Shown here piece by piece: positions 1 through 13,800 of a DNA stretch of 64,000 nt (position 1 is its first letter; each line of letters starts with the position of its first letter). The translations under genes were made by a program, and so were the position numbers. The notes below the pieces were generated by a model. It was not told where the DNA came from, ran no database searches, and worked only from the letters and a program-made list of their open reading frames with translations. Source of the stretch: Amoebophrya sp. A120 (lineage: Eukaryota; Sar; Dinophyceae; Syndiniales; Amoebophryaceae); contig CAJINV010000001.1 in the NCBI GenBank assembly GCA_905178155.1, positions 5,598,757 to 5,662,756 on the forward strand, read 5' to 3'.

Positions 1-2970
1 AAGGTCAGCGCATTCAGAGCCTCGGCGGTGGTGGAGCCGGTGGCCGCCTTCGCGGATGAGCTGCTAGCGCCTGCCGCCGTTCCTGGGACCCCTGCGCTTT
101 TTCCTGCTTGCATCGCTTTGACCATCGCCTTGCCACGTGCGTCGACCTCCTTCCAAGCTTCACACGTCTTTCGCTGCGAGTCCTTGCATGCCTTCTGCAG
201 CTTCTTGCGCAAAGCCTCCAACTTTGGGTCGGACTTGGCCAGGGCGAGCATTGCAGCCTTCTCGGACTCCGGGCCGCCGCCGTTGCTGCCCTCGCGTCGC
301 TGGCCGAGATATACCTCGAGGGAATGCAGGCTCTTCTTCTGGTCCGCGAGCGGGAGGCAGAGGCTCCCGAGAAAGGCCGCAGCATCGAACTCCAGGGGGA
401 ACTCTCGCAGAGTCGGGTGAAGTTCGCAGGCGCACCGGTCCAAAATCAGGCAGCAAGTGAGGCCGCAGAGAATGACGGCGCTCAGCCCGAGCAGGTCCTG
501 TTTCTGTGTGGAGTCGCCAGCGCCGTCGGCTGTGTCGCCACCGCTGGCACCGTGCAGCTCTTGGCCCAACTGCGTAGAGCGCTGCAGCAGCTCGGTCAGT
601 GGCCCCCGCAGCAGCCGCCGCCCGTCCTCGTCCGTGGCTGTTAAATCGTCGAGCGCTTTCGCGGTTACTCGTCCGGAGTCGAGATAACCCCACAGGGCCG
701 CGATGTTTTCCTGCACATCCAGCAGCGTTTCGGCAAAACCTTCGCGCCCTCGCTGCATCCGGGTGCGAATGCCTTGGATCCCGAGAAATCGACAAATGCC
801 CAAGAGGTTGTGGAGGTTCGTCACGACGCGCACGACGTCGTCGTCTTCTTTCGGGGACTTGGATGCTTTCCCGCCTACCTTCGCCGGCGGCGCGGAAAGA
901 TCAGCAGGCAACAATCGCCGCCGCGCAAAGTCGGGCTGCGGTTCCGGAGCAGTGGGCACACCTGAAGACGCGATCTCCGATGGCTTTGCAGTGGCTTCTA
1001 GCTGCATCTTCCACGATTCAATGCTGGAGATCGAAAACGGCCACTTCTCATCCACATCCTCCCGCGTTAGGGACACGGTGCAATCCGGCTGTCGGGGGTC
1101 CAGGGAGCTTTCGACCGTTCTGATCAAGTCGGTGGCCGCGTCGACGGCCTCGTTTGTCGCTACGCGCTCTGGGTCAAACGACGCGCTGGTACCTGGAGTC
1201 GGAAGATGGCAAGATGAGAGAGTAGACAACGTCTGTGTATAATGCGTGTAGGAACCGATGACTCACGGTGCCGCACTGCATACGGGGGCGTCTTACTTCA
1301 TGAGAAACGTCGAGTTCTTTGTAAAAGAGAATTGGAAGTATTTAGCTACACGTGGCTGCTGATCGATGAGGAATAAAAACGCATCTACGAGCCTTCTACC
1401 TTCATGTCTTTTTTGTAATTTCAACAGTCGCCGCGCCAGCTTTCGACTGCCCTCAATAAACGCTGATAGCCTGGTCACCTTCGTCAAGTCCTGCACGGTA
1501 AGTTCCTGGTCATCGGGCGCGGCCATCTGCTGGAGCTGCCAACACAGATACCGATGCCAAAGTCTTTTTGGAAGCAGTGGATCACCCAAAACTTGATCGC
1601 CGTAAAATTTCAAAATGGACCGAATCGCAGCCCACGAAGCACTCCGCCGCCAGCCCGAATGGTTATCGTACGGAACGTCGCGGACCTTGAACGTCGTCTT
1701 CCGGGTGTTGGGCGCCGGCTCAGCACCGGCCGTTTGCAAGAAAAGCTGTGTGATCATTTCCGTGTTCGATCCCGTGCTTGCACGCCGCTGCTGCGTCTTC
1801 CTCTTGGGCTCATTTATCAAGACGGCCGGCTCCGCCTCTTGCGCGCCAAAATCTAAATCGAAATCAAGCTCCTCTGCATAAAACTCCTCTTCAGCAGCTG
1901 CGCCCGGCATGAAGTCATCAGCATTATCAACACCGAAAGCGTCCTCTATGACGATCGGACTTTTTCCGTCTTTTCGTAGCTTCACCGCTGCGGCGCCGCG
2001 CTTTTGCTTCTTTGCTGCAGGCGACTTCGGCCCAAATTCGTCGTCGCTCGCTTCCAGTTTTAGGCGCTGGGGCTCCGGTCGCGCTGGCGTTGACCCTAAT
2101 TTACTGTCTGGGGTATTCGAAAAATCCGCAAGGACGCCAGCGAAGTCCGGGTCGCGTGCCTGCTCGTATTCGACAAAATGCCGCTGCTCCGGGACGCTTT
2201 GCATCGTGAACATTTCCATGGTGTCGGATTGCTGAGAAGGAAGAGAAAGGAAGTGTCACAAGTCATCAAAGGATGTTGCAGTGAATCTTCAATTGGTGAC
2301 AAAAACAAGCCGCGAATCCAAGGTGTCTGACGCTGCCAGAGAGTTCTTAGGCCGTCTGCAATGAATATGGCACACATCTTCAAGCGGCAAATATGTAAAA
2401 TAAGAGCAGGGCCACCCGCGCGCCTGGTGCCCTGCTGGTGTTCGAAATCGAATGCAAAAAAATAAGACGGGAAATTTGAATTATAAGTACCTTTATCAGT
2501 GGAAGTTGCACCTGCCACGAGCTGGCCATCACTACGCTGCCCTGCAATTTCTCAAACACGAGCATCGTGTTTAGGGAGCGGACCCAGGCGGCAGCACAGT
2601 CCCCCGTCTTCAAGGCGGACAGCTGCTGTGCCAGCCGGCCGCCGTTGAGTCCGCCGCCTTCAACGTCGTGTGCAGCCGAAAACTGCTGCAGAAAACTACG
2701 CAGCTTCTTGAGGTTTTTCGATTCGTGTCCAGGGAAGGACTCCGCTGACCAAAATGCCGCAGGGCGCGAGCCCAGAAACTCGAAAAAGTTATCCATGGTT
2801 CGGGTCTGGTTCTCATTTTCCTGCATGGTGGCTGGCAGACCCAAAGGTAGGAACAGACTGTTGAAGGCACTGTATCCCGCCGGCAACGCCTGGAAGTCGA
2901 GCTTGTCCTTGGACCCGACCTTCAGGTCGAAGAGGGGATCCCCTCCGTCGATGCTCTGCCTGTCCTCCAT
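1..2970 (-). CDS. Giant DUF3638-family paralogue, copy C (5' part; continues beyond the left edge)
   Basis: This is the N-terminal part of a third copy of the giant protein encoded by copies A and B. The ATG is at 2970. Exons by hand are 2970-2491, 2231-1400 and 1192 to beyond base 1. The junctions are GT-AG: donor AAAG|GTACTT with acceptor CTTCTCAG|CAA, then donor GAAG|GTAGAAG with acceptor CCGACTCCAG|GT. The spliced frame stays open for about 830 codons. Homology is clearest in exon 3, where TCCLILDRCACELHP and SLHSLEVYLGQRRE line up with TCCLLIDRTVCAKH in A and TGCLLLDREACQKHP in B. A basic stretch (AAKKQKRG) in exon 2 resembles a nuclear localisation signal. The NTPase core lies off the window, so function rests on the paralogues. 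Exon 3 runs on where A and B have an intron. Confidence 0.72.
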
Positions 2971-4843
2971 GGTCGACCGCGAGAAATCCTCAACCGCGGT
3001 GACTCAAAGGCAAAGCTGTAGTCGCCGGTGTCGCGGGAGTTGTGCTGGAAACATCGTAAAAACTGATGCCCAACACCTTAATGGTCGTTCGCTTTTCACA
3101 ATTCATTTTTGTCTATATTGTAAACACATAATTGTCATGTAAGAGTTTGTCGAAGAATCAATTTTTGCGGTATCTGGTGCATTACGCCATTTTTACGTGT
3201 GGGTCAAAGTCAATCATGGCTTGTACGAATCCAGAATTTAAAATTAGCCAGCATCGCATCGATAAAAAGTAAAACAATGAATTAATAACTTGAAAGAAAA
3301 ATACGACGTCAACTATAAAGTTGAAACATCAATGTCGCCTAGGGTACAACTCTCTATCTAACTTTCTCCAACATATTTATAGATGCACACTGTCTGAAAT
3401 TATGATTGATTCAGCTTATACGTAGATTCATCGAGAGTGAGTCGTTGGCTAAACTAGGGCCAAGAGTCAAAACAGGTTACACTGCACCATGTGCTAGTCT
3501 ATATCTGATACGACGAGTGCGAGTCACGACATCCTTCCATCTGGCCAACGACATCCTTCCATCTGACTTCACGTACTGTCTCTTGTACGCACGCATCTGT
3601 CCGAACCTTGTTCGCATACACGCACGCTTCAATCTTTCAGCTTGAGACCGATGCCCTGTTATCGTGAAGGATCGTGTTAATACTCGCTGCATTCGGCACC
3701 TAATCAAGAGCACATCAAACCTTCATCTGCATTCGGCGCTTAATCAAGAGCACATCAAACCTTCACCTTCAGTCCGTTTTTCTCACCCAGCAACAAGATC
3801 TTTACATCGGTAGTTCATCAGAACTTTCACATCCCCCACTGGGCACTATCACAAAGTCGTACTAGGAAACACCGAGCATCGGTTTAACCTGCTAGATCCT
3901 GGTAGGTAGTCGTAGTCGACCGAGCTGGTACATTTCGCAGATCTTTGCATGAATCGCAGACGGCATGGCGCGTATCAAAGCTCCTGTTACGCCTTACCTT
4001 GCATTCCATTTCCTGCAGCTGATCTTCTTACTGCATTACCAAGAACCAGCACACGAACTGCACCTGGTGATCTTCACAACAGCCATGAGCCGATCGCTCA
4101 CTCACAACAGCACTACAACTACAATCGTCCGAGACGGGACCGATAGAGGAGGGTTTCACCCTCAGACGAGTATCATCATTTTCATGCTCGAGACACGAAG
4201 CAGATTGACCGAGAAAGATTTTGAACTTCAACGGACGGAAAAATTGCATTTGACCAAGGGCCAACTTTTTCGCCTGCCTCGCAGCAAACGAGTCCACACC
4301 GACACACTCATGAATTGACACGTCGTACGAAATGACCACAAGAACAGAATGCCCCGCGCAGGTACCTTCGGGCTCCTAGTTCATCACTCTCGAAAAATGC
4401 AGTGAGTACACTAATGAAATGAGAAAAATGGGAATGAGTTCGTCTCTTTCGCGCAAGATGCGTGGTAGGCTTACAAATCAGTTTCGAATACTCTCATGCG
4501 CGACAGTCGTCAACTTCCAAAAAAATTCGATACGTTGTCTTCATGTTCCAGAAGGGGATGGTAATTCGTATTTGTCAACAATCGTATGCAAGTAGCATCG
4601 AAAAGCAAGTGCGATGCCACTGGCCTGCGAAAAAGGAAATCGATTGTGGAATAGAACGCATTTTTACTTTGGCCTTTCTCCACAGAGTAGCGTGTCGGTT
4701 TTGTCTCGCCAAGAATAAAGGCAAGAAAAATACTACTTACTCTAGAGGAATAATACTGCGTGCTCTATTGCCGCTGTGAGGTTGACAGTGCAGATTCAGA
4801 TACTAGTTAAGTACGCTTTTCATTCATATCATCTTGCGGTCGA
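2971..4843. other. Intergenic region between copies C and A
   Basis: AT-richer DNA lies between the copy A stop and the copy C start. Short frames on both strands look random in composition. It contains two small tandem duplications (3526-3565 and 3687-3766). No RNA gene was recognised. It must hold the 3' end of A and the promoter of C, but no motif could be assigned. Confidence 0.6.
3687..3766. repeat. Two tandem 40-bp units
   Basis: The unit starts CTGCATTCGG and ends ACATCAAACCTTCA. The copies at 3687-3726 and 3727-3766 differ at a few positions. A second short duplication, ACGACATCCTTCCATCTG, occurs at 3526-3543 and 3548-3565. Confidence 0.9.
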
Positions 4844-7800
4844 CTAGTTTTTTCCGAATGCTTCGGCTCCAGTCACCATACCACCGCACCCTAGCAGTCG
4901 TCCCATGGGAGAAGTGGGTAGCTCACCGCCAAGATTGCGACACTCAATATAGAAGTGGCGTAGCGCAGCCAACGGGCTCCTCACAAAGGGCGAGTTGATT
5001 CCGAGAATCTCCCGCGCTCGTCCAGGACGTACAAACCCGTCCGCTTCAATCTCATTCGCTGCCACGCTTGCGCCCGGGTCTCGACACAAGCCCAGGTACC
5101 CGTTGAGTTTAACCCGGAGTGCCGGTCCGGGGAACAACGTCCCTGCATAGAGATGCAGCGGAAGAAAGTCGACCACTTCGAAGTTTGGCTGCGCGCAGTT
5201 CGGAGTACCGGAGCTTCGCGCTTGACTCGAAAATGAAGGCACGACGGTCGCGATGCGCGACTCGGCATTTTCGTCATCCGGAAGACAAGAGACCGCGAGA
5301 TCCCGACACCGAAGAGGGTAATCCGCCTGGTCTTGTCTCGCGATCGCCTCAAATTTCCGGAGATTAGGCGTGTCTGCGAATTTTTCTTCCGCCTCGTAGT
5401 TCGAGATGACAACTACAGCCTCATCACTTGAAGACACAGCGAATCGCACCACCCAAGTCGGAGTCTTGAGAAAGTGCTCACCACCAACGTCTCCCTGAAC
5501 AGTTCGCAGAAACTCCTTCGAAACCCAAATCTTCTCGCTAAAAAGCTGCAATGCGGGAGTCAACTCGGGGACGGTGTCTGCAAGCGCAACAAAACAAACC
5601 TGAAAGTAGTATCTATCATTTCATGAACATTCGATTTGTGCTTTTTAGGACCGACCGCGAGCTACATTTGTATGTTGAATCTGAAAAGGTGGCGCTACAC
5701 TTTGCGTTGGCTATGCCACGCCGACGTGCTTGCCTTTCTTGCTATTTCAATCTTTCTTTGCGCGTGCACTCGTCAAACATAATATACTTACTCAATTACC
5801 TTGAGTTTCTCATTCGGAAACGGTTTGTCCTTGTCGATCGCACGTCGAAGAGCTTCGATTCCGGGGGAAAACTCTGGCTCCCTTGGATCTGGAGCTCCTG
5901 CTTTTTCATTTTGCCGTTCCTCCTCCAATTCCTGCTCGAGTTCGCGCTCTTGTTCATCCTCAAGGGCGCATCCGTGTCGCCTGACGTGCGGAACGAGTTT
6001 TTCGACCTGCTTCAGGATTTTCTGTGCCAGGGGGTCACCCTTATCAAGCCAAGGCCGAAGCTCAGCACGCGTGCGATCAGGAATTTTCTCGCAAGTCCGC
6101 GCATGCTCGTACTGGTCCTTCAATGTCATCACTTCGTCATTTACGCACCCAGCCGCAAACCTACGAAATCCTCTGATATTGGCGGGGTCTTGTTCCCCCT
6201 GGTCTTTTGCTTGAGAATCCCTCTCCACTGCCTCTGAAGTTAGAGGAGACGGGAGTGTGCCATCGTTGTTTTCCGCACTGCCGCTGGCGTCGGCCGGTTG
6301 CTCATCTCTTCTTGTGTGACTATCGTTGGTTGGCTGCAACAAGGGAGAACTAGTATCGGCACCCTGGGGCGCAGATTTTTCTGGATCGCATAGGTGCTCC
6401 CTTCGTAGACACGATTTTTTTACGTTTTGCAGGCCCTGACAGACGTAGTGATTTACCAAGCCAGCCAATTCCTCAACCGTGTTCGACGTCGCCCATTCAA
6501 TGACGCGGTCTACGTTCGCTACTTCCGTTTCCGCTTGCGATTTCTCCCTTTTTTCTCGCGGAGCAGAAGAGAGCTCTTGCTCCAGCTTATTGATCTCAAG
6601 CTCGAGGTCCTCGAGTCTCTGCCTCATTCCCGCGTCGAGCTCCTCGCCGTCCTCCTGCCAAACTTGTAACTTTGCCTGCTTCGCACGCTTGGCCTCAAGG
6701 TCCGCCTGGATCTGGTCTCGAGTTAACGCACTTGAGCCTGAAGATAACTGGGCCGCACGCTGCACCAAATGGCGACCAACCTCGGCCGATGCGATAAAGC
6801 CGACAGACTGCCCGGCTCCGAGTCCACGCATGCGCCAACAGGTCTGCAGAAGTTTATCGAAGGCGAGCCCTTTCCCAAGCGTGACAAGTCCGCGCGCCCG
6901 CGGAGGCAGCGGGAAGTCGGTTCCCCGGGTGTGCCAGTCGTCAACGAAAACAAGGCAATCTTCCATGTTGTTCGACACGAAAGAGGATGCGAATGGGACA
7001 TCGTCGCCGGTAGAAGATAGCAAGACCCGCTTGTTGTGGTTGTTATCAAAGAAAACTGCAGCCCGAGCATCGGGCCGACGTTCCAGCCACTGGCGGCAAA
7101 ACTCGCAGCTGTCCAGCTCTAAAACGAGCGCACCGGCGTCGAGTACGACACTGAAAGACCGATCGGACGCAACTGCGTCCAAAACTTGCGAAGACAAAGA
7201 GGCGCCGCGTTTTGTCTGCAGAAGCTGGTTGTTCTCTGGCCGTCGCAACCCAGATAAGAGCGTGCCCTTTGCAGCCTGGTTGCAAGCGAGATTTTTTTGG
7301 GAAATCGTCGCAGGGCAAACTAGCTTGAGATCGTCGGTGCCAGCGAAGCCGAGCGTCTGGCTTTCCCCTTGATCACGAACTGGAGGGCACAAATCCCAAG
7401 GAGTTGCTGTCACTTTCAGTGGGTACCGCCGCGCCTGATCGGGGAGAACAATCTTCATCAGCCAGAAGTTAACCACGTCCATATTCCGGCACAGAGCTGG
7501 GCAGAGCTTGTCGTCAAACGTTTTCGAGTCATCGACATTGACACTTTCCAGGTGCGGACAATCAGCCGCCACACGTCCCTCGACGCTCCCGATCCAACCG
7601 TTGTAAGTTGCAGCGGCCTCGGCCGGGGATAGCTGCCGCAGCTTGCTGAATACATCCCGAAGATGCGGAGTTGTCAATCCCTGTCGATAGTATGTTGAAA
7701 ACGTCAACAGGAGCGCCACATCTGGTTGTGCGAATTCGCTCCGAGCGGAGGGCTTGTCCTTCGCGATGTATGGAACCGCGATATCGCACGACGCTCTCCC

Positions 7801-10800
7801 AATCGGAGCTCCGTACTGCACTCGATAGCGCATAGTAAGGACTTTCTTCAAAACGCCATACAGCAACAGGCCGCGATAGATTCTCGCAAGCTTTCTTATA
7901 TCTTCGTTCGGCAGTGCGGCAAAATAGTTTGCGGGCCGCTCCTGCAGGACTGCGTGTTCCCAGTTTTTCAAATCTTCATCGGACAGATGTTCCTCGCGGT
8001 AACGCTCAAGGAGGCGTATGCGTACCTGCTTCACAATCTTCAGCTGCAGCCGTCCGTAGGCACTACTCTGCTTGGGGTGATCCAGTAGACGCAATGGAGT
8101 AAACTGCCCTGCCTGCGGCCGCCCCGGCGCACCTCCTTCAATTTCGATCACGTCTCTGCCAAACTCCGGGTCTGCTAACAATGCTTCGCCTTCCGCCGAA
8201 GCGCAGCGTAGTACTAAAGCAGCGGCAGCGTAGCGCTCGTCGCCGCCATCCAGCGCGCTTGCATCACCTAGCGTGTATGCGAGCTGATTGCGCGGCGCTA
8301 ACATCTCATCGCACTCATCCAGTATGTTTACGCAGTTATCCTCGAGAAAGCGCGCTACGTCGAGAACACCGGAAAAGCTTGTGGCCTCTGGCCGCTCGAG
8401 TTTCTTCGCCTTGTTGTGATACGCCAGTGCGATGGTTTTGCACTCCAGCGACATGCGGTCCTCCGGCGTCATGATAAGCATGCCCCCCTCAGCTTGATGG
8501 CGTTTTAGATCCAGAAGTAACTTATAGCACTGACCTTGCGAATGGTTCCTCTCCCGCGAGAACCGAAGCGCAAAAACTTTTTTGTTCACAATTCCACCAA
8601 GCTTGTGCTGCCAGTCTCTGGCATTGTCGGGTAGCAGCGATGGCAAGACGGTCGCGCGAGTGAGGCGCTTGCTGAATCCTGGGCATGAGTCGATATCTGA
8701 GGCACGGGACAATGTGACGTCGCACAATAATTCCGGCAGCAGGGGCATGACCACAGCCGTTTTGCCTTGTCCCATGGAGCACTGAGTCAACTGGTTTTCT
8801 GTAGCTCCGGCGAACTCCCGCATGAGAGCGGCTTGGCTATCCCACACGCAAAGGTTGTTGTCCACCTCGAATGCTAACACGCCGGGATACCGCTCTGGTT
8901 CGGTCCACCCAATATTGTCTACTTCCTGCTGCAACTTCGTACTCCAGTCATTTTGCGACACCAATAGAAGAATGCGCTTTGCCCTCTGGTAAAGCCTAAC
9001 CTTCAGAAGATACGTCGTCACGCACGAGAGCAGCCCCAGCAACCTTTGATCAACAGAATTCCCACCTCTGCGAATGCAGTTCACTTCTCGTTGCTTCCGA
9101 CACCACCACCGTGCAAGCGGTACGGGTGTTATTGGCGCCAAAATTCCGCAGGCGAAAGCCGGAGCTGCAGTGCCATCAGAGGCCGAAGACAGTCTTGTGC
9201 TGTGAAATTCTTGTTCGACATCACATCGAGCTTTACGCATGTGGATCTGCATGTCAGCGCACACACGTTTCATATAGCGCTCCATTTCGTCATGTGCAGC
9301 AGCTGTCTGAGGCACACGTTGAAGCAGTTCTTTGCCGATCAAGAATTTCTTCGCTGCACTCCAGCTCCTCTCACGGTCTTCCTGCAGATGATTGGCAATG
9401 TCTTGCAAGCTTGGCACAACTTGTGCCCGCGGCAGCGAGGATGTAGAAAAAAAAGAGTCGTGATCGTCCGCGGTTGCAACTACGTTTCGACTAGAAGCGG
9501 GCGCCGAATGAACGTTTTTGTTGCTCGTAGGACTGGCACCCCGTCGTCGACGTTTGGTCTCTGCCTTTTCGTTGGCCTGTTTCAGGTGGTCCCAGAAGCC
9601 GTTAGGGGAGGGCATGAAGAAAAGGCCGCTTAATGCGGATTCAGCTGCTTGATTTTGATCGCCATGCATCTGCCGGTACTGTGCACCGCCACAGTCGATT
9701 TTTTCAAACGGCGACTGCGTATCTTCAAAACGTTGCGGCTGCGCGGAACCGCTTTTGGTCGAGCCAGCAGAGGTGCTCAGTGGTGTAATTATTGCCCGCT
9801 CTGGTGAGTTCGATGCGATATCAGTAGGATCTCCCAAGGTGGTTGAATTAGTGGAGCGCGGCACGATGACACGATCAGATTTCTTTTCATAAGCGGGTGT
9901 GCTTTGAGTCGTCGTTTGAGTCAAGGTGGAGCCCGCACTCACTTCTCGCTGCTGAAAAAGGAAATCCGCTTCTACTGACTCCGTAAACGAGAAGTGCCTG
10001 CGCCATCGTCCGTTTCCATGTGGCGGCCCGCCGTAGTCTTGTTTTGGAGAAGCTCTGGTATTGCTTGAACTAGCGCTCACTGCGACATTCCTTTGTGTTT
10101 GTTGCACTTGCGAACGCGTTGCGGCTGCTGACCCACTGGAGTTGGTTGCTACACTTCCCCTGTTGAAAATTTCGACAGCGGACGCAGTGGTGCGAATCGC
10201 CGATGTCAGATTTTGGACAAATTGGTGCAGCTGGTTTGCGGCTCTCCAACACCCGAACGCACCGTTAATGTCGTTGACGGTATCGTTTATCATCTGCTTT
10301 GTCCACATGCGGTTTTGGCCACTTGGGAAGGCAGTCAGAAGTTCACTGGAAAAGTTTTGATTCTGGCAAAATGCCTGCTGCGAAAGTTCTTCGATTTGGC
10401 TGATGGCGTCTCGTCCGTCCTCTCGCTTTGCGGCTATGGCGCTGCCTCTCTCTTTTTTATTTTGGCAATGATGCTCAGCAATAGCCCTGATGGTGGCACC
10501 GCAGAAGTTCTTCTCCGAAGGTTTGCTGTACTCTGGATGTTGTGGCACTGCTAGTGCTGCCGAGTTGAGCACAGACATCATTGCGCTCGAGTGCTGGCGT
10601 GCGATTTGCTGCTGCTGCCAGCGAAGTATCAATAGAGCCGCGGACGTATCATCCTCCGGGCGTTCGAGAAACAAACGAGCGAAAAAAAGGCTTAGCCTGA
10701 TAGAGTTGTTCTCATGTGTGGCGGGATCCTTCATCAGCTTTTCGCCCATCGCGTAAAGCTCCAAAAACCAATCTCCAATATCGTCTTCAGTTGCCTCTCC

Positions 10801-13800
10801 GTCGTCTTCCCCAAAACGCTTACGATCCTCCACAAACTCCGCAGCGGCTTTTAGCGCCCAGGGTTGCCGTTCGTCGTGTAGCAGTGTCGTTTTGGGATTG
10901 ATTCCGCCCGCACATACTGGCAAGCCCTGAAGTTTAGAACGCTGCGTGGAAAGCAGAAGGCTTGGTAATTTGGTCACCACACTCTTGGCCACCATGCACA
11001 GACTCTCGCCGTTCTTGAACGAACACAGACCGATCTGTTCCAAGAAATGAAGCTCGTGCGGAAAGAAGACAGGCGTCAGAGAATACGGAGAGAGATAATA
11101 TTCACGTGATGCCGGCTGCTGCATCGGGGCAAAACAATTTGCATGCTGTCCTTTCGACGGACCTGGCTGGGCACCGTGATGCGGACCGTCATCGCGTGAC
11201 ACGCAGCTACTCGGAAGCGTTCCCGGCCAGCAAGCGACTGCCATGCTGGGGCGGCTAGTGCCCGGAAGAAGATCGTCTTCCGCCAATCCGTACCAAGCAC
11301 GAAGCCCCGTCGCTGCTATCGCAGCGGGAAATCCTTGATAAATCTCAAGTGGAGTCAGCTGTTGATCGCTAGGACGGTATTCCGCACTTCGTAAGTAGGT
11401 CCACATGCTTGATGGCGACAGTCGTGAACCTCGAACCTTTTTCCAAAGATCCAGCCAATCGGTATTTCCCGTGCGAAGCACATGGGATTCAAAAGCTTCG
11501 AGCTTACTCAACTTTGTGTTTTCTTGTCCGGTACCGAGTAGTGCTGCGTTCGTTTCGTCGAAAATGATCGAGGCTAAGCACGCGATCGCTTGGGTGGCGC
11601 ATTGCGGCTCGAGAGTTCCGCTCCAAAGACGGCTACACTTAGCATCTTGTTGTCTCCAAGCGACCATTCCTGTGTGCGACGAAACCTGTGGGCAAAGTGA
11701 ATCGAAGCTGAAAGAAAAACGTGCTGTTTTTCTTTCTTTTCCTTGTCGTCAGTCTAGTCTAGAAATACTAGAATGAAATTGCACCTCAAAAAAAGACCTC
11801 CTCAAATAGAAACTATGGGTATCTACGGTTGTACCTATCATCAAAAGAGCTACAAAAGGACTACGATTAGTACTTTAATTCTCGACCCACTTTTTGTTTT
11901 TCAAAAATATATGCAAAACAGGGACAAGAATGGAGAGTATAGGCTGTACAAAGTACGAACCACACGCATCACTTGCAGAACGCGACAGCTGTCAATCATA
12001 AAAAACGAAAGATATTCACGCATTAAACATAAGAATAAAAATATGTCACGTGATATCATTCTCATTCGACATCTGTTGGCTCAGATACAAGCAAAAGAAT
12101 ACTTCGGCGAGCTCCACGAGCACCTTGTGGCACGTCTTCAGCTCTGCAAGGTCAGACAAATCTGGCGCACTGGAAATATTTCCCCGGACACGTCCTGAAC
12201 GCAGAATATCGATAGCCGTGGCTGTTCCTGTCCGGCCGGTAAACGGGTCTACACTTAGTCGTGCTGTCAGGGCCATGAGAAATGCCAGATACAAACTGGC
12301 CGATCTGGTTTTGCTCATCGGGTGGAGATCTTGCAGCTCATTTCTCACTTCGTACAAGAAGAAAGGCGGACTGCGCGGCGTTTGCAAAGATATCGATGTA
12401 CCTCCTGATACAGGGTCCCGTCGAGCGTTCGAGAATGGGAGCAGCAGAACGCTACGCTCGATGTGTGGGTTGCGCTCGCTATCTTCAAGATCTTCCTCGT
12501 TCGCAGATGCTGGCCGTTTCTGGCCTGAACCTCCCGACGCAGCTGTTATGGGCTGCCCCCGGGTTACTTCACTTCGGTTTCTGCTCGATCCGTGGGCTTC
12601 ATCGTCTGCTGTTTGCGTCCCACCTCTTGAAAACCGAAAATTGGACGAAGGGACCGAACACAGAGAGCATGCTGGGGGAAGGGAAGTGAGCAGTAGGCCA
12701 TGTCGAAGTCCCTGCAGCACGCCGAGACCCTGCTGCTCTTGTGCCACATACCGGTTTCCAATATCAGGAACTTGTATCAAGTTGACTTCCTGATCCCGCA
12801 AGCCTTGTTTTTGGAAATGCGGCTGGACATCGGTCAGCAAAGAAGACTTACTCCCAATCCTTTTCCTGTCTTGCTCCAAACGAAGGACATGAAAAACCAA
12901 ATCATCGAAGCGTGGAAGCTTCACTTTCAACAAAGACAGGCAGTGCTGATGTGCTGCTGCAGCCGCCTCCGCAAATTTTTCGTTGCAGTCGTGGCCTGCG
13001 AAAACAAGGACCCACGGTGGAAGCTCCACACGGCAGAAGATGCTACTCCACAAACGTTGCACAACGTCCGAGTTTGGTGACAGCAGTAGCTCGTTAGTTT
13101 TGTTGTTGACCAATTCACACGAAGAGAGGCACAGTGTGTAGTCCGCATCACCCTTAATGAAGAGCGGGCAATCGTATCTTTTCGGCCGAAATTCGATCGC
13201 AGTACAGAGATCTTCTGGAGATTCTGGCAAAGGCCGATGCACTAGCCAATGGCTGTAATTGATGATCAAGTGATACGGTAAGTCGTCTTTGCTACCGCCA
13301 TCCAAGTTCAACTTTGAAGCCGCTACTTCCTGTTCGACCATCCCGGGTGTCTCAGTTGCTGCTGCTGCTCCAGTCGTCAAGCCATCTGCTCCCGACAACG
13401 CAAAAGAGTTGAAGTAGGCGGTGGCCCCCGGGTGCCTGTGCTCCGACTCATCTGATATTAAGGGTGACGACAACGCGCCATGGAGGTTCAACATGGCTCC
13501 AGAGTCGGACATAACCGGCCCACAGTCTTCCATGCCAGTCACGAAAGCGTCGTTGACCGGCGTCATCGAATAATCGAACGAGTCGCCATTTAGAACCAGA
13601 TCGAGGTCTTCCCCAAGATTCGCAGCCTTTTTGGACGTGAGGCCGCGAGATTTGTTGCTCGCGTCTGCCACCTTCGGAGTTTGGAACGCTGTGGCAGAAA
13701 GCAGAACAGCCCGGCGTCCGTTGCGGTCCTCGATAATGACAGGCGGTTTGGACATGTCCGGATGCTGAAAGCTAAAAGTAGCGCCGTCAACTTGTGCTTC

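Noticed and set aside
1233-1297. A 65-bp intron in copy C from a GTAAGA donor to an ACACAG acceptor
   Set aside because: The two sides are out of phase. The pair GAAG|GTAGAAG (1400/1399) with CTCCAG|GT (1193/1192) keeps the frame and agrees with the paralogues.
4462-4779. Plus-strand frame of 105 codons in the spacer between copies C and A
   Set aside because: No family likeness, AT-rich, no splice or context support.
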